Positions 7,035-15,701 are shown, numbered from the stretch's first letter. The stretch: 64,000 nt of DNA from Corynebacterium sp. 21KM1197 (GCF_033783015.1 NZ_CP123907.1:2170001-2234000), one strand, 5' to 3'. Numbers and translations: made by a program. The notes: generated by a model from the sequence alone, not told the origin.

Positions 7035-10000
7035 CTAGTCAAAAACATCACTGACGTAGCTAAACTCTTCGTGCTCCATGCGCTGCACGTACTCCGCGGC
7101 GTCGTCAGCCGAGAGGCGATGTGCTTCCGCCACCATGCGCGTGATCGTGCGCCGCACGGACGGGGCCAGGCGCTCGGCATCGCCGCACACGTAGAAGCGC
7201 GCACCCTGCTTGACCATCTCCATGACCTCATCACGGTCCTGCCAGAGGCGATCCTGCACGTACTTGATCACACCGTCCAGGCCCTGCTCCGGGTGCCGGG
7301 AGAACGCCGGACGCATGTCCACCACCCCCTGCTCGGACCACCGCTCGAACTGCTCGGCGTAAAGGTAATCGGAATCCTTGCCGTGGCAGCCGTAGAAGAG
7401 CAGGCTGCGGCCCGGGGTCACGCCCTGCTCCTCCGCGCGCAGGGCCGCGTCCTCCACGAACGCGCGCAGCGGTGCCAGGCCCGTGCCCGCGCCAATGAGG
7501 ATCATCGGTCGGGTGACGTCCTCCTCCGCCCGGAAGTGCTCCGTGCCCGGAACCACGCTGACGGGCACCGAGGCACCCACCGGCAGTTCCGAAAGATACG
7601 TGGAGGCAATACCCGCGTACTGCCCACGGCCCGACCACGCGGGCTCGTTGATCACGGTGAAGGTAAGCGTGGGACGGTTAGCCTCATCGGTGAGCGCCGA
7701 GGAGGAGATGGAGTACCGGCGCGGGGCCAGCGGCTCCAGCATGTTCACAAAGTCCTCGAAGCTGATCTGAACGGAGGGATACTCCTCCAACAGGTCCAGC
7801 ACGCTGCGGCGCTTCTTTTGCACCTCGGCCTCGTAGGTCTCCGCCTCCAGCAGGCCCATCAACCCGGCCTTCTCCGGCGGGCAGGGGCAGGCCTCGGCCA
7901 GCGCCTGCACGTGGCGACGCCCCGCCGGCAGCGTGAGTTCCACGTACCCGCTGAGCAGTTCCGCGATGCTGAGCGGCTCGCCCAGGGGCAGGAAACTCTC
8001 GCGCCCGTCCAGGCGCACGCGGGTATCCGAGTTCAGGTTGAACTTGGCCAGCACCCGATCCACCAGGGCCTGCGGGTTACGCGGCAGGATCTCCAGATAA
8101 TCGCCGGTGCGGTAGGTCTGGCCCTCCGGCAGGCGGATCGCCACGTGATGCTTGGCGCGGATCGGGCCCTCGTCCTCGGTGGGGCTCATGGCGTAGCTTT
8201 CCTCCACCACGCCGCGCACGAAGCCCTCGCTGTTCTCCGTGCGCAGGGCCTCACCGCGGCCGCCATCCACGACCTCCAGGCTGACCTTCTCCGTGGCCCC
8301 GGCCTCGGAGTGCTCCACCTCCTCCAGTTCGGAGACGGCCTCCCACAGACCCTCGGCCCACTCCTCGAAGGCACCCACGTAATCGCTGCGCACGTCGCCC
8401 GCGCCGCGCTCCACGATGCGGTTCGCGCCGAGGGCGGCGAGCTGGTCGTCGATAAGCGTAGGAATCCGGTGGAACGTCGCCGCCCACTCGCTGTTACCGC
8501 AACCAAAGACGGCGTAATTGACCCCGCTGAGGTCGATGGAGGCATCGCCGCTGATCCACTCCACAAACTTCTTGGCGTTATCCGTGGGCAGCCCCTCATA
8601 GGAGGCCGTGCAGATGAGCACGGGTCCCTCGGTGGAGAGGTTATCCACCGCATCATCGAGGTCGATGGTGTTTACCGCATAGCCCTGCGCGGTGGCAAAG
8701 GCCGCCAGGCGGCGCGCGAAGTTACGGCTGGTGCCGGCGTTCGAACCCACCAAGATCTGCACGTTGTGGCCATTGGGCTCCGTCTCCACCCCGGCGTGGG
8801 CCACGGGGCACTCCATGCCGGAGACGTCCGCGTCCACACCCGTGGTCTTTTTCTCCTCGCCACGGCCCTGGTAAGGGCGCTCGGCGCGGGGACGGATACG
8901 GATGTTGAGGTCCTTTGGCTTAGAGGTCAGGCCATCGAGCACCTCAAGCTGGTAATTCGGATCATCAAACTCGATGTCAAAGTGCTGCACGATCAAGGCC
9001 AGCACCATCGTGGCCTCTTGCAGCGCAAAGGCACGGCCGATGCAGGAGCGCTGACCGTTACCAAAGGGCTTCCAGGCGTTGTGCGGAATGTTCTTGGCGT
9101 TCTCGAAGTCAAAGCGCTCGGGGCGGAACTCCTCCGGGTTATCCCACACGGCGGGATCGCGGTGCATGAGGGGGAGGATCACCAAGGCGGTTTCCCCGGG
9201 GTGGATCTCAAAGCCCTCGTGCTCCTCGTCCGCGCCCACAATGGTGGACTCGTACGGGGTAACCGCAAAGGCCGGGGCAGTGGGATACAGGCGCAGGCCC
9301 TCGCGCAGGATCTGGTCGATATAACCCAGGTCCTTGAGGTCGCCGTGCTCCGGGAAGCGACCGCCCAGCACCTCATCGACGATCTTGCGCGCCTTGACCC
9401 ACACTCGGGGGTTGCGCAGCAACTCGTAGATGGTGAAGCTCAGCAGGCCGGAGGTCGTCTCATGCCCGGCGATGAGGAAGGTCACCAGCTGGTAGCGCAG
9501 GTTCTCATCGGAAAGAGCCTCCCCCGTCTCCGGGTCCTTGGCGGACATCATCACGTCCAGGATGTCCTCCTCCCCCGCCGGGCTGGGGCTGGCGCGACGC
9601 TCCGAGATCAGGGTGTCCACCGTCTCCCACATGGTCTCCACGTCCTTATCAAAGCGACGCTGCCCGAAGACGTTGAGTTTCTTCTGCAAGTCCGGGGCGT
9701 GGGCGCGGCGGCCGGACTCCTTCAGGCCATCGCCCATCGCCTCAATGAAGGGGTGGAAGTCCTCCGTGTAAAAGGAGTTAAAGCGATAACTAAAGGAACA
9801 CAGCGCGATGGTATCCAGGGTCAGCCGGGTAAAGTCCGCCGGAACGTCCACCACCTCGTCCTGGCGGGTGCGCGTCCACTTCCACATGAGCTGATCGGCA
9901 ATATCGCACATGCCGTCATACATGGCCTTCAGCGCCACCGGGTTAAAGGCGGGCATGAGAATACGGTGGGCCTTGGCCCACTCCGGGTCCTCCTGCTCCG

Positions 10001-10268
10001 CGGTAAACAGACCGTTACCGGCAAAGGCACGGATCTCACGCAAGGAGGAGTGCACCTGCTTTTTAAAGCGGGTTTCATCGGTAAGCTCGCCAACCAGCCG
10101 CTGAGAACTCACCATGTACACGGTCTTGTTGCCGGGGAAATGCTGTACGTACACCTCTCCGTACTTCTTACCCAGCTCGATCATGGACTGAACGAGGTTA
10201 TTGGGATTAACGCTATAGGCGGTTCCGATACCAGGGAGGACTTTAGGGCCGGGAACAGCGGTGGTCAT
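7035..10268 (-). CDS. CYP102-type self-sufficient P450/NADPH reductase
   Basis: A 1077-residue single-chain fatty-acid hydroxylase of the P450 BM3 (CYP102) class. The heme domain (about 1-465) has the I-helix AGHETTSGLLS, the ExxR pair, and FGNGQRSCIG with the heme thiolate at C409 (C400 in BM3). A flavodoxin/FMN domain follows from about 500 (GSNAGTSRNFA), then a FAD/NADPH reductase domain to the end (RRYSISSSAL, GAGTGLAPLRAFVED, FYGCHGKDSDYLY). Expected activity is NADPH-dependent subterminal hydroxylation of long-chain fatty acids. F87 and Y51 equivalents are kept (GLFT; VYMVSSQRL), but the BM3 substrate-anchoring R47 is asparagine, with lysine next to it. A palindrome in the promoter suggests a repressor. 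An acyl-CoA synthetase follows in the same operon. Confidence 0.95.
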   Translation of the reverse strand: MTTAVPGPKVLPGIGTAYSVNPNNLVQSMIELGKKYGEVYVQHFPGNKTVYMVSSQRLVGELTDETRFKKQVHSSLREIRAFAGNGLFTAEQEDPEWAKAHRILMPAFNPVALKAMYDGMCDIADQLMWKWTRTRQDEVVDVPADFTRLTLDTIALCSFSYRFNSFYTEDFHPFIEAMGDGLKESGRRAHAPDLQKKLNVFGQRRFDKDVETMWETVDTLISERRASPSPAGEEDILDVMMSAKDPETGEALSDENLRYQLVTFLIAGHETTSGLLSFTIYELLRNPRVWVKARKIVDEVLGGRFPEHGDLKDLGYIDQILREGLRLYPTAPAFAVTPYESTIVGADEEHEGFEIHPGETALVILPLMHRDPAVWDNPEEFRPERFDFENAKNIPHNAWKPFGNGQRSCIGRAFALQEATMVLALIVQHFDIEFDDPNYQLEVLDGLTSKPKDLNIRIRPRAERPYQGRGEEKKTTGVDADVSGMECPVAHAGVETEPNGHNVQILVGSNAGTSRNFARRLAAFATAQGYAVNTIDLDDAVDNLSTEGPVLICTASYEGLPTDNAKKFVEWISGDASIDLSGVNYAVFGCGNSEWAATFHRIPTLIDDQLAALGANRIVERGAGDVRSDYVGAFEEWAEGLWEAVSELEEVEHSEAGATEKVSLEVVDGGRGEALRTENSEGFVRGVVEESYAMSPTEDEGPIRAKHHVAIRLPEGQTYRTGDYLEILPRNPQALVDRVLAKFNLNSDTRVRLDGRESFLPLGEPLSIAELLSGYVELTLPAGRRHVQALAEACPCPPEKAGLMGLLEAETYEAEVQKKRRSVLDLLEEYPSVQISFEDFVNMLEPLAPRRYSISSSALTDEANRPTLTFTVINEPAWSGRGQYAGIASTYLSELPVGASVPVSVVPGTEHFRAEEDVTRPMILIGAGTGLAPLRAFVEDAALRAEEQGVTPGRSLLFYGCHGKDSDYLYAEQFERWSEQGVVDMRPAFSRHPEQGLDGVIKYVQDRLWQDRDEVMEMVKQGARFYVCGDAERLAPSVRRTITRMVAEAHRLSADDAAEYVQRMEHEEFSYVSDVFD

Positions 10269-10285
10269 GAAAAGCAGCGATCCTT

Positions 10286-10304
10286 ACTTTTTATTCTAAA
10301 AAGT
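10286..10304. promoter_or_regulatory. Palindromic operator candidate at CYP102 promoter
   Basis: Perfect 7-bp arms ACTTTTT and AAAAAGT are separated by 5 nt, 18 nt upstream of the P450 start. The palindrome overlaps the likely core promoter, the right place for a repressor. In Bacillus megaterium CYP102 is controlled by Bm3R1, but no such gene lies next to this one. Confidence 0.5.
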
Positions 10305-10374
10305 CAATGAAACTAACAATGGGTGGTGGGCTTCCCCGGGGCAACGGGCCATACCCGCCCCTTAGAGAAACAAA

Positions 10375-10405
10375 GGTGCCTCGTTCCCGGAGTGATCGAG
10401 GCACC
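10375..10405. terminator. Hairpin terminator after SGNH/small ORF unit
   Basis: Nine-bp arms GGTGCCTCG (10375-10383) and CGAGGCACC (10397-10405) enclose a 13-nt loop. On the minus strand the stem is followed by TTTGTTT, fitting termination after the small ORF ending at 10427. Confidence 0.7.
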
Positions 10406-10426
10406 AGAGGGCATGAGCGCTGGCTC

Positions 10427-10579
10427 TTAGCCGTAGTACTCGATCACCTGACGGGTATCCGGGTACACGTTGAGGGTGCGCTCCACAAAGTTATCCAGAT
10501 CCAGGGAACCGGAGAGGTGGATCAGCGGGGTGGTCAGCGGGTAGTCGTTGATGATCTGGGTCAGCAACTCGGGGCTCAT
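10427..10579 (-). CDS. 50-residue protein downstream of SGNH hydrolase, unknown function
   Basis: This short gene starts with ATG at 10579, 9 nt after the stop of the SGNH hydrolase gene, and has a strong AGGAGA ribosome binding site 6 nt upstream. It ends just before a hairpin terminator. Good initiation signals, coupling to the hydrolase and a terminator placed after it support it as a real gene. The protein has no signal peptide or membrane helix, is acidic, and contains a central segment IHLSGSLDLD. I do not recognise the family. The leaderless small porins PorA/PorH of C. glutamicum are of similar length, and PorA has an LSGS segment around its mycoloylated serine, but the likeness is too short to call homology. 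Confidence 0.6.
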   Translation of the reverse strand: MSPELLTQIINDYPLTTPLIHLSGSLDLDNFVERTLNVYPDTRQVIEYYG

Positions 10580-10588
10580 GGGGTCTCC

Positions 10589-11581
10589 TTATGCGTTGTA
10601 CTCTTGCGTCACACGGTTGGCGTAGTACGTGTGGCCGGCGTCAGTGAGGTGGAACGTGAAGCGGTGCGGCGCATCATCGAAGATGGCGGCGCTCAGGCGG
10701 TTCGGGTTGGTGGAACAACCGTTGTTGTTCTTAGCGAGGTTGATCTCGCTGACCATGTCCAGGTAGCGAGCGCCGGTGGCCTGGGCGGCCGCACGCTGCG
10801 CATTGCGGAGTTCATCCTGGTAGTAGGACACGATCGGGAAGTACCAGTGGGACACCATACCCATCAGGTTCGTGCCACAGGTGTGGTTGGCGCCGTCGGT
10901 CTGATCCGGCAGACCCAGCATGACCACCTTGGCCTGCGGTGCGGCCTCCTTGATGCGGTTGATAGCGCGGGTCACGTTCTCGTGATACAGGGCGTTGCGA
11001 CGCTCCTGGCCCACGTTCTCATAGTTACCGGGCTGCCACAGGTCATTCACACCGATGGAAATGCTTACCAGCTTGGTGCGGCCGTCGAGGGCACCGGCGT
11101 TGAGCGCCTTGGTCACCTGATCGTTGATGGTGTCGTGCGGAATGGCGCTCTTGGGGTTTTCCTCCATGTACGCGGTGGCGCCACCGCAGGAGTAATCCTC
11201 CAGGCGCAGGCCGGTCTGCTGGGCCACCTGCGAGGGGAAGTTGTTGATCCCCTGGGCGCAGAAGCCGTCCCGAATGGTGGGCCATTCAATATCCAGGCCC
11301 TGCTTCTGCGCGCGGGTCACCATGATGTCCAGCACCGTCGGGTTGGCCGCCACGGAGTCACCAAAGCTGACGTAGCTTTCCTGCACGTTGGCGTTGATCG
11401 GGGCCGGTGCAGCCACCTTCGGCTGTGGAATGGGAGACTGCGCCTTGGCAACCTCACCCAAGAACTGCGCACCTTCAGCGGCCTGCTGGTTCTGCTGCGC
11501 GAGGGCAGTTCCCCCCCCTGCTAGGCCCATGCCGGCAACCGTACACACGGTGGCCAGGGCAAGCGAGACCCGTCGTTTCAT
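10589..11581 (-). CDS. Secreted SGNH/GDSL hydrolase
   Basis: A 330-residue esterase/lipase of the SGNH superfamily. The ATG at 11581 follows GGAAGG and encodes a Sec signal peptide (MKRRVSLA followed by a hydrophobic stretch ending ALAQQ). Upstream in-frame starts would add a non-signal tail and are rejected. Catalytic blocks are YVSFGDSVAA with the nucleophilic serine, SIGVNDLW (block III asparagine), and FHLTDAGHTYY with the Asp-His pair near the C-terminus. Six cysteines probably form disulfides, as in actinobacterial secreted SGNH enzymes. It is the first gene of a two-gene unit with the small ORF at 10579. A palindrome at 11680-11698 lies about 100 nt upstream. The substrate is unknown, and envelope lipids are plausible. 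Confidence 0.88.
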   Translation of the reverse strand: MKRRVSLALATVCTVAGMGLAGGGTALAQQNQQAAEGAQFLGEVAKAQSPIPQPKVAAPAPINANVQESYVSFGDSVAANPTVLDIMVTRAQKQGLDIEWPTIRDGFCAQGINNFPSQVAQQTGLRLEDYSCGGATAYMEENPKSAIPHDTINDQVTKALNAGALDGRTKLVSISIGVNDLWQPGNYENVGQERRNALYHENVTRAINRIKEAAPQAKVVMLGLPDQTDGANHTCGTNLMGMVSHWYFPIVSYYQDELRNAQRAAAQATGARYLDMVSEINLAKNNNGCSTNPNRLSAAIFDDAPHRFTFHLTDAGHTYYANRVTQEYNA

Positions 11582-11679
11582 CGAACTACCTTCCTCAATC
11601 TCTTCACTGTCGCTCAAGGTACAAAAGTAGCCTACGGCGAACTTAACCGGCAACTATTTGTCCAACTCTCAGCACCGGT

Positions 11680-11698
11680 GATAGACCTCATCTATCAA
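11680..11698. promoter_or_regulatory. Palindrome upstream of SGNH hydrolase gene
   Basis: Perfect arms TGATAGA (11680-11686) and TCTATCA (11692-11698) have a 5-nt spacer. They lie in the 239-bp gap between the SGNH hydrolase gene and ugd. The size and symmetry fit a dimeric repressor site. The rest of the gap shows nothing else definite. Confidence 0.45.
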
Positions 11699-11820
11699 AA
11701 ATGACGTCACCCATACCCCACCTCGCCCCGCGCGAAATATCGCAGGAAAAGGCAGGAAAACACGGGCCACTGGAACAACTAGAGCAGCAAAGGCAACTCC
11801 AACCACTCTAGTCACAGACG

Positions 11821-13149
11821 TCACACGGCTCTTCCTAGAGCATAGACGTCCCAACCGGCCTGCCGCCACAGCGAAAGGTCCAACACATTGCGCGCGTCGA
11901 TGAGGTTGCGCCGCTCCACCAGATCCGCCGTTGCCACCGGATCGAGATCGCGGAACTCCTGCCACTCCGTGGCCAGGATCACCACCTGCGCGCCCTGCAA
12001 GGCCTCCTCCGCCGTAGGGGCATAGGCCAGCGTGGGAAAAACTCTTTGCGCGTTATCCATCGCCTGGGGGTCATACACCGTTACATGGGCCCCGGCCAGG
12101 GAAAGCGAACCCGCCACGTTCAGCGCCGGGGAGTCGCGCACGTCGTCGGAGTTCGGCTTAAACGCCGCACCTAGCACGCACACCCGCACCCCAATCAACG
12201 AGTGCTCGCAGAAGCGCCGGGCAAGTTCCACCACGCGCTCGCGGCGTCGTTGGTTAATGGCATCCACCTCGCGCAGGAACGTGAGCGCCTGATCCACTCC
12301 CAGCTCACCAGCGCGCGCCATGAACGCCCGAATATCCTTGGGCAGGCAGCCACCGCCGAAGCCGAGGCCCGCGCCTAAGAACTTGTGCCCGATGCGCTCG
12401 TCATGGCCCATCGCGTGCGCCAGGGAGGTCACGTCCGCACCGGCGGCCTCACACACCTCCGAGACCGCATTGATAAAGGAAATCTTGGTGGCCAGGAAGG
12501 CATTGGCGGAGACCTTCACCAACTCCGCCGTGGGCAGATTCATCACCAGGAAGGGCACCCCCTCCGCCAGCGGGGTAGCGTACACCTCCCGCACCACGGC
12601 TTCCGCGGCCTCCGACGCCGCGCCCTCGCGCAGCCCCAGCACCAGGCGATCCGGGTGGATCGTATCCTCCACCGCGTGCCCCTCGCGCAGAAACTCCGGG
12701 TTCCACGCGATCTCCACGCTGGCCCCAGGACGCGCCAGGGAATCCGCCAACTCCTGCAACTGCTCCGCCGTGCCCACCGGCACCGTGGACTTGCCCACGA
12801 TCAGGTGCTCCCCCTCCAACAACGGCACCAACTGCTCGATCACCGCGCGCACGTAGGTGAGATCGGCCGCATAGGAACCGCGCCGCTGCGGGGTACCCAC
12901 CGCCAAGAAATGCACCGTGGCATGCTCCGCCGCCCGCGCATACTCGGTGCTAAACCGCAGCCTGCCCGCCTCCAGGTTCCGCGCCAGCACCTCCGGCAGG
13001 CCCGGCTCGTAGAACGGCACCCTCGCGGCGGCCAGGGCGTCAATCTTCTGCTTATCGACGTCCACCCCCACCACATCGTGCCCCAGTTCTGCCATGCAGG
13101 CGGCGTGCGTAGCCCCCAGATACCCGGTTCCAATGACGCTCAGTTTCAT
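11821..13149 (-). CDS. udgA: UDP-glucose 6-dehydrogenase
   Basis: A 442-residue enzyme that oxidises UDP-glucose to UDP-glucuronate with two NAD+ in the cytoplasm, supplying sugar nucleotide for envelope polysaccharides. The N-terminal Rossmann motif is VIGTGYLGATHAACMAELGHDVVGVD. KSTVPVGTA near residue 120, the central helix NAFLATKISFINAVSEVC, and FGGGCLPKDIRAF with the catalytic cysteine follow. The UDP-binding C-terminal domain has LGAAFKPNSDDVRDSP. The length is typical. It ends 239 nt before the SGNH gene start on the same strand and follows dcd with a 60-nt gap. A TACCCC box 7 nt before the ATG may give a leaderless transcript. Confidence 0.93.
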   Translation of the reverse strand: MKLSVIGTGYLGATHAACMAELGHDVVGVDVDKQKIDALAAARVPFYEPGLPEVLARNLEAGRLRFSTEYARAAEHATVHFLAVGTPQRRGSYAADLTYVRAVIEQLVPLLEGEHLIVGKSTVPVGTAEQLQELADSLARPGASVEIAWNPEFLREGHAVEDTIHPDRLVLGLREGAASEAAEAVVREVYATPLAEGVPFLVMNLPTAELVKVSANAFLATKISFINAVSEVCEAAGADVTSLAHAMGHDERIGHKFLGAGLGFGGGCLPKDIRAFMARAGELGVDQALTFLREVDAINQRRRERVVELARRFCEHSLIGVRVCVLGAAFKPNSDDVRDSPALNVAGSLSLAGAHVTVYDPQAMDNAQRVFPTLAYAPTAEEALQGAQVVILATEWQEFRDLDPVATADLVERRNLIDARNVLDLSLWRQAGWDVYALGRAV

Positions 13150-13209
13150 GCCATCAGGGGTACCCCCCTCCGGTGAACGCGGATTGAACCAGGGGAAAAC
13201 AATGATGGG

Positions 13210-13767
13210 TTACCGAAAGTTCAAATACGCCTTGGAGGGAGTGGGGCCGCGCTGACCCTGGTACTTCGACCCCAGGCTGGACGCGCCATAGGGAACCTCG
13301 GCCGGAGAGGACATGGCAAAGAGCGCGAGTTGGCCCACCTTCATACCCGGATAAAGCACGATGGGCAGGTTAGCCACGTTGGAGAGTTCCAGGGTGATAT
13401 GCCCGGAAAAGCCGGGGTCGATGAACCCCGCCGTGGAATGGGTGAGCAGACCCAGCCGCCCCAGGGAGGACTTGCCCTCCAGGCGGCCCGCCAGATGCGT
13501 GGGCAGGGTGAACTTTTCCAGGGTGGCCCCCAGCACGAACTCGCCGGGGTGGAGCACAAAGCCCTCGTCCACCTCCACGCAACTAGTCAGATCCTCCATC
13601 TCCTGCTTGGGATCAATGTGCGTGTACTTGGAGTTATTGAATACGCGGAAGAACTTGTCCAGACGCACATCCACGCTGGAGGGTTGCACCAGGGCGGCGT
13701 CATAGGGCTCAATGCCCAGGTCGCCCTCGTCGATGGCACGGCGGATGTCACGATCTGATAGCAGCAC
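13210..13767 (-). CDS. dcd: dCTP deaminase
   Basis: A 185-residue trimeric enzyme converting dCTP to dUTP. In Mycobacterium tuberculosis the homologue also hydrolyses dUTP to dUMP. Typical motifs are [54 protein letters not shown] with the catalytic glutamate, and [12 protein letters not shown] at the C-terminus. The start is GTG at 13767, with a -10 box (TACACT) ending 7 nt upstream, so the gene is probably leaderless. It is followed by udgA on the same strand. In M. tuberculosis dcd and udgA (Rv0321, Rv0322c) are also neighbours. Confidence 0.96.
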   Translation of the reverse strand: MLLSDRDIRRAIDEGDLGIEPYDAALVQPSSVDVRLDKFFRVFNNSKYTHIDPKQEMEDLTSCVEVDEGFVLHPGEFVLGATLEKFTLPTHLAGRLEGKSSLGRLGLLTHSTAGFIDPGFSGHITLELSNVANLPIVLYPGMKVGQLALFAMSSPAEVPYGASSLGSKYQGQRGPTPSKAYLNFR

Positions 13768-13774
13768 GATCCCG

Positions 13775-13780
13775 AGTGTA
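13775..13780 (-). promoter_or_regulatory. -10 box of leaderless dcd
   Basis: On the minus strand TACACT is followed by 7 nt and the GTG start at 13767. No ribosome binding site fits. Confidence 0.5.
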
Positions 13781-13886
13781 CCGCGAAGCCACCAGCGCGT
13801 TTCCCGAGGATCGCCGCGATGGTGTAGAGTATTGCGCAGCGCTTTCGATTGCGCGGTGGGAGCCGCGGGTTGTTACAGAAAGCAAT

Positions 13887-13960
13887 GCCGATGTAATTCA
13901 ATGGTAGAATGTCAGCTTCCCAAGCTGAATACGCGGGTTCGATTCCCGTCATCGGCTCCA
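13887..13960 (+). tRNA. tRNA-Gly (anticodon CCC)
   Basis: A full cloverleaf is visible. The acceptor stem GCCGATG pairs with CATCGGC, the anticodon stem TCAGC/GCTGA encloses the loop TTCCCAA (anticodon CCC, reading GGG), and the T-arm GCGGG-TTCGATT-CCCGT is canonical. CCA at 13958-13960 is encoded. A terminator follows at once. The accessory Abi gene downstream fits the use of tRNA 3' ends as insertion hotspots, but no attachment-site repeat was found. Confidence 0.95.
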
Positions 13961-13965
13961 TTCAA

Positions 13966-13989
13966 GGACTCACGCGGGGGCGTGAGTCC
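13966..13989 (+). terminator. Terminator after tRNA-Gly
   Basis: Perfect 10-bp arms GGACTCACGC and GCGTGAGTCC with a GGGG loop are followed by CTTT. Confidence 0.8.
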
Positions 13990-14105
13990 CTTTCCGCAAA
14001 ATTAACAACGGTGGATCAATCTCCCCCTATCACTGCGCGGTGCACTAGCCTTAAGAAAGCCCCATCAACATTCTCTCGGGGCATCAAGATACAAGCGGAA
14101 GCACA

Positions 14106-14866
14106 ATGGGGGATCACAAAATGGAAGCATGCACTGACCCCGGGGGTATACCGATCTTTCGCGACATTGACCTTCCCGGGGCCTATCGGGGTTCAGAATA
14201 CCATGAGGCATCCGTTTCCCACAGCGATCTTGAACACTGGTTCTCACCAGCCCGCATGAGCCGCTACCGCGATGACAACGCCATCGATCGGTACGTATGG
14301 AACAGCCGGGTATCCAAAACTTTCCTCGAAGACATTGGACACATTGAGGTGCTTCTCCGTAACTTCATTGACTCTCGACTTTCCATAGATTCAGGAATGA
14401 GGCGATGGTGGGAAGCAGACATCTACCCTCGACTAGGAGGCTTCCGCGTCAATGCTCGCCGGACCATAGAGCGTCTGGAACGCAGCGGCCACACCCCGTA
14501 TGAAGACCAGATCGTGGCTGGCCTCTCACTGGATAATTGGCGATTCCTTTTAACCCCTCGTCTTGAAGCCACGATTTGGAAGGCCTCATCAAACCAGCCA
14601 ACGGAGGCATGCCCCACTACCCTGGCCACAGACGAGACCAGTTCGAGGCAAACGTTGAACTCATGCGATTCGTGCGCAACCAAGCCTCCCATCAAGAACC
14701 ACTCATCGGCTCCACCGAATCCTCTCAACAAGAGATGAAACGATTATGTGGTTACCTCACCTCAATTGATGCCCTTGCTCGCAGCATTGATCCCGCCGCC
14801 GCAGATTGGATCGGCTCCCATTCACGCACCCTGGCCATCCTTGCTCAACAGCCAAACAAGCCGTGA
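14106..14866 (+). pseudogene. Frameshifted Abi-family (Abi_2/AbiD-like) protein
   Basis: The first frame (from 14106 or ATG 14121, which has GGGGGAT upstream) encodes HSDLEHWFSPARMSRY, NSRVSKTFLEDIGHIEVLLRNFI and LDNWRFLLTPRLEATIW. The family's C-terminal part (RRDQFEANVELMRFVRNQASHQEPL) continues in another frame ending at 14866. The break is at about 14576-14580: one missing G in TGGAAGG would restore a single protein of about 250 residues. RN(x4)H near the C-terminus is the HEPN-like RNase motif of the Abi_2 family, which acts in phage abortive infection. The gene is less GC-rich than its neighbours and sits next to a tRNA, suggesting horizontal gain and later decay. A sequencing error or phase-variable G run is the alternative. 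Confidence 0.8.
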
Positions 14867-14893
14867 GCTATGGCCAATTCGTCCAAAGCCCCC

Positions 14894-15694
14894 TCACACC
14901 ACCTCGCGCACGCGCCGCTGCCCCGCAGCCCAGGCCCGGGTGCCCGGCAACAGCAGGAACACCAGCAGCCCCACCAGATAGGGAACGTAGATCAGCCCCG
15001 CAAAGGAGAAGCCCAGCGGCATGATCCACACCCACGCGGAGAGCACCAGGAATACCGCCGTGGCCGCCACCACCGCCGCGTGCGCCACTGGATTCGAGCC
15101 GCGCAACACCACGGCCGCCACGGTCAAACCGTGCAGGCAGTACAGCGCGGCGGAAAAGGCCACGATCGCCAGGGAGGCCACCACTCCGGCCGTCATCACC
15201 TGCGCCCCCATGCCCATGCCATACATCTGATTCAGGGCGTCCATGCTGCGAATCTCCCGCTGCGCGGCCAGGTAGAGGAACACCATCGCCAGCAGGGAGA
15301 TCAGCGCCCCACCCAGGGCCAGCAGGGCCGCGCCGCTCACCAGCGCCGGGGCTTCCTTGAAGGTGCCCACGAGGGTTGTCGGCAGCGTTCCCACCGGCTC
15401 GTAGCGGTACTGCACGCGGCGCACCGGCGCGGTCGTGCCCGCGAGTTTGCGCAGGGCGGTGATCGTGATGGTTTGCCCCTGGGAGTCGTCCAGGCGGGCA
15501 TCGTATAGCCCCCTCTTGGTGCTGTCGCCCAGGATCTCGCGGGCAGTGGCGGCCTCGTCGTACTCGGGGTCGTTTTCCGCCCCGCCTCGCTCCAGGTAGG
15601 CAGAGAGCCGGGAATCAAGCTCGGCGGCGATCTCCTCGCTGCTGCTTTCCCGGCTCAGCCCCAGAGACTCATAGAGGTTATAGTGCTCGCTCAT
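14894..15694 (-). CDS. J-like domain membrane protein
   Basis: A 266-residue protein whose N-terminal 65 residues look like a J domain (NLYESLGLSRESSSEEIAAEL, then EAATAREILGDSTKRGLYDARL) but lack the HPD tripeptide needed to stimulate Hsp70. The remainder has about four membrane helices (near 112-135, 160-180, 200-220 and 228-250). It may anchor or regulate another membrane component instead of acting as a co-chaperone; no function is assigned. TAGGAT ends 7 nt upstream of the ATG, so it is probably leaderless. It converges on the Abi pseudogene and is followed upstream by the VanW gene on the same strand. Confidence 0.7.
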   Translation of the reverse strand: MSEHYNLYESLGLSRESSSEEIAAELDSRLSAYLERGGAENDPEYDEAATAREILGDSTKRGLYDARLDDSQGQTITITALRKLAGTTAPVRRVQYRYEPVGTLPTTLVGTFKEAPALVSGAALLALGGALISLLAMVFLYLAAQREIRSMDALNQMYGMGMGAQVMTAGVVASLAIVAFSAALYCLHGLTVAAVVLRGSNPVAHAAVVAATAVFLVLSAWVWIMPLGFSFAGLIYVPYLVGLLVFLLLPGTRAWAAGQRRVREVV

Positions 15695-15701
15695 GGGGCA
15701 A

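Noticed and set aside
7071..10310. A 1079-codon open frame antisense to the P450 gene
   Set aside because: High GC with codon position bias leaves the complement free of stops. The translated product is His/Arg/Gly-rich with no domain, while the opposite strand has a full CYP102 protein.
10427..10579. The small ORF as a PorA/PorH porin
   Set aside because: Length and an LSGS tetrapeptide are the only similarities. It lacks the amphipathic helical pattern and is not adjacent to a second porin gene.
13887..14866. Integrated element at tRNA-Gly
   Set aside because: No integrase and no copy of the tRNA 3' end downstream were found. Only one decayed accessory gene lies there.
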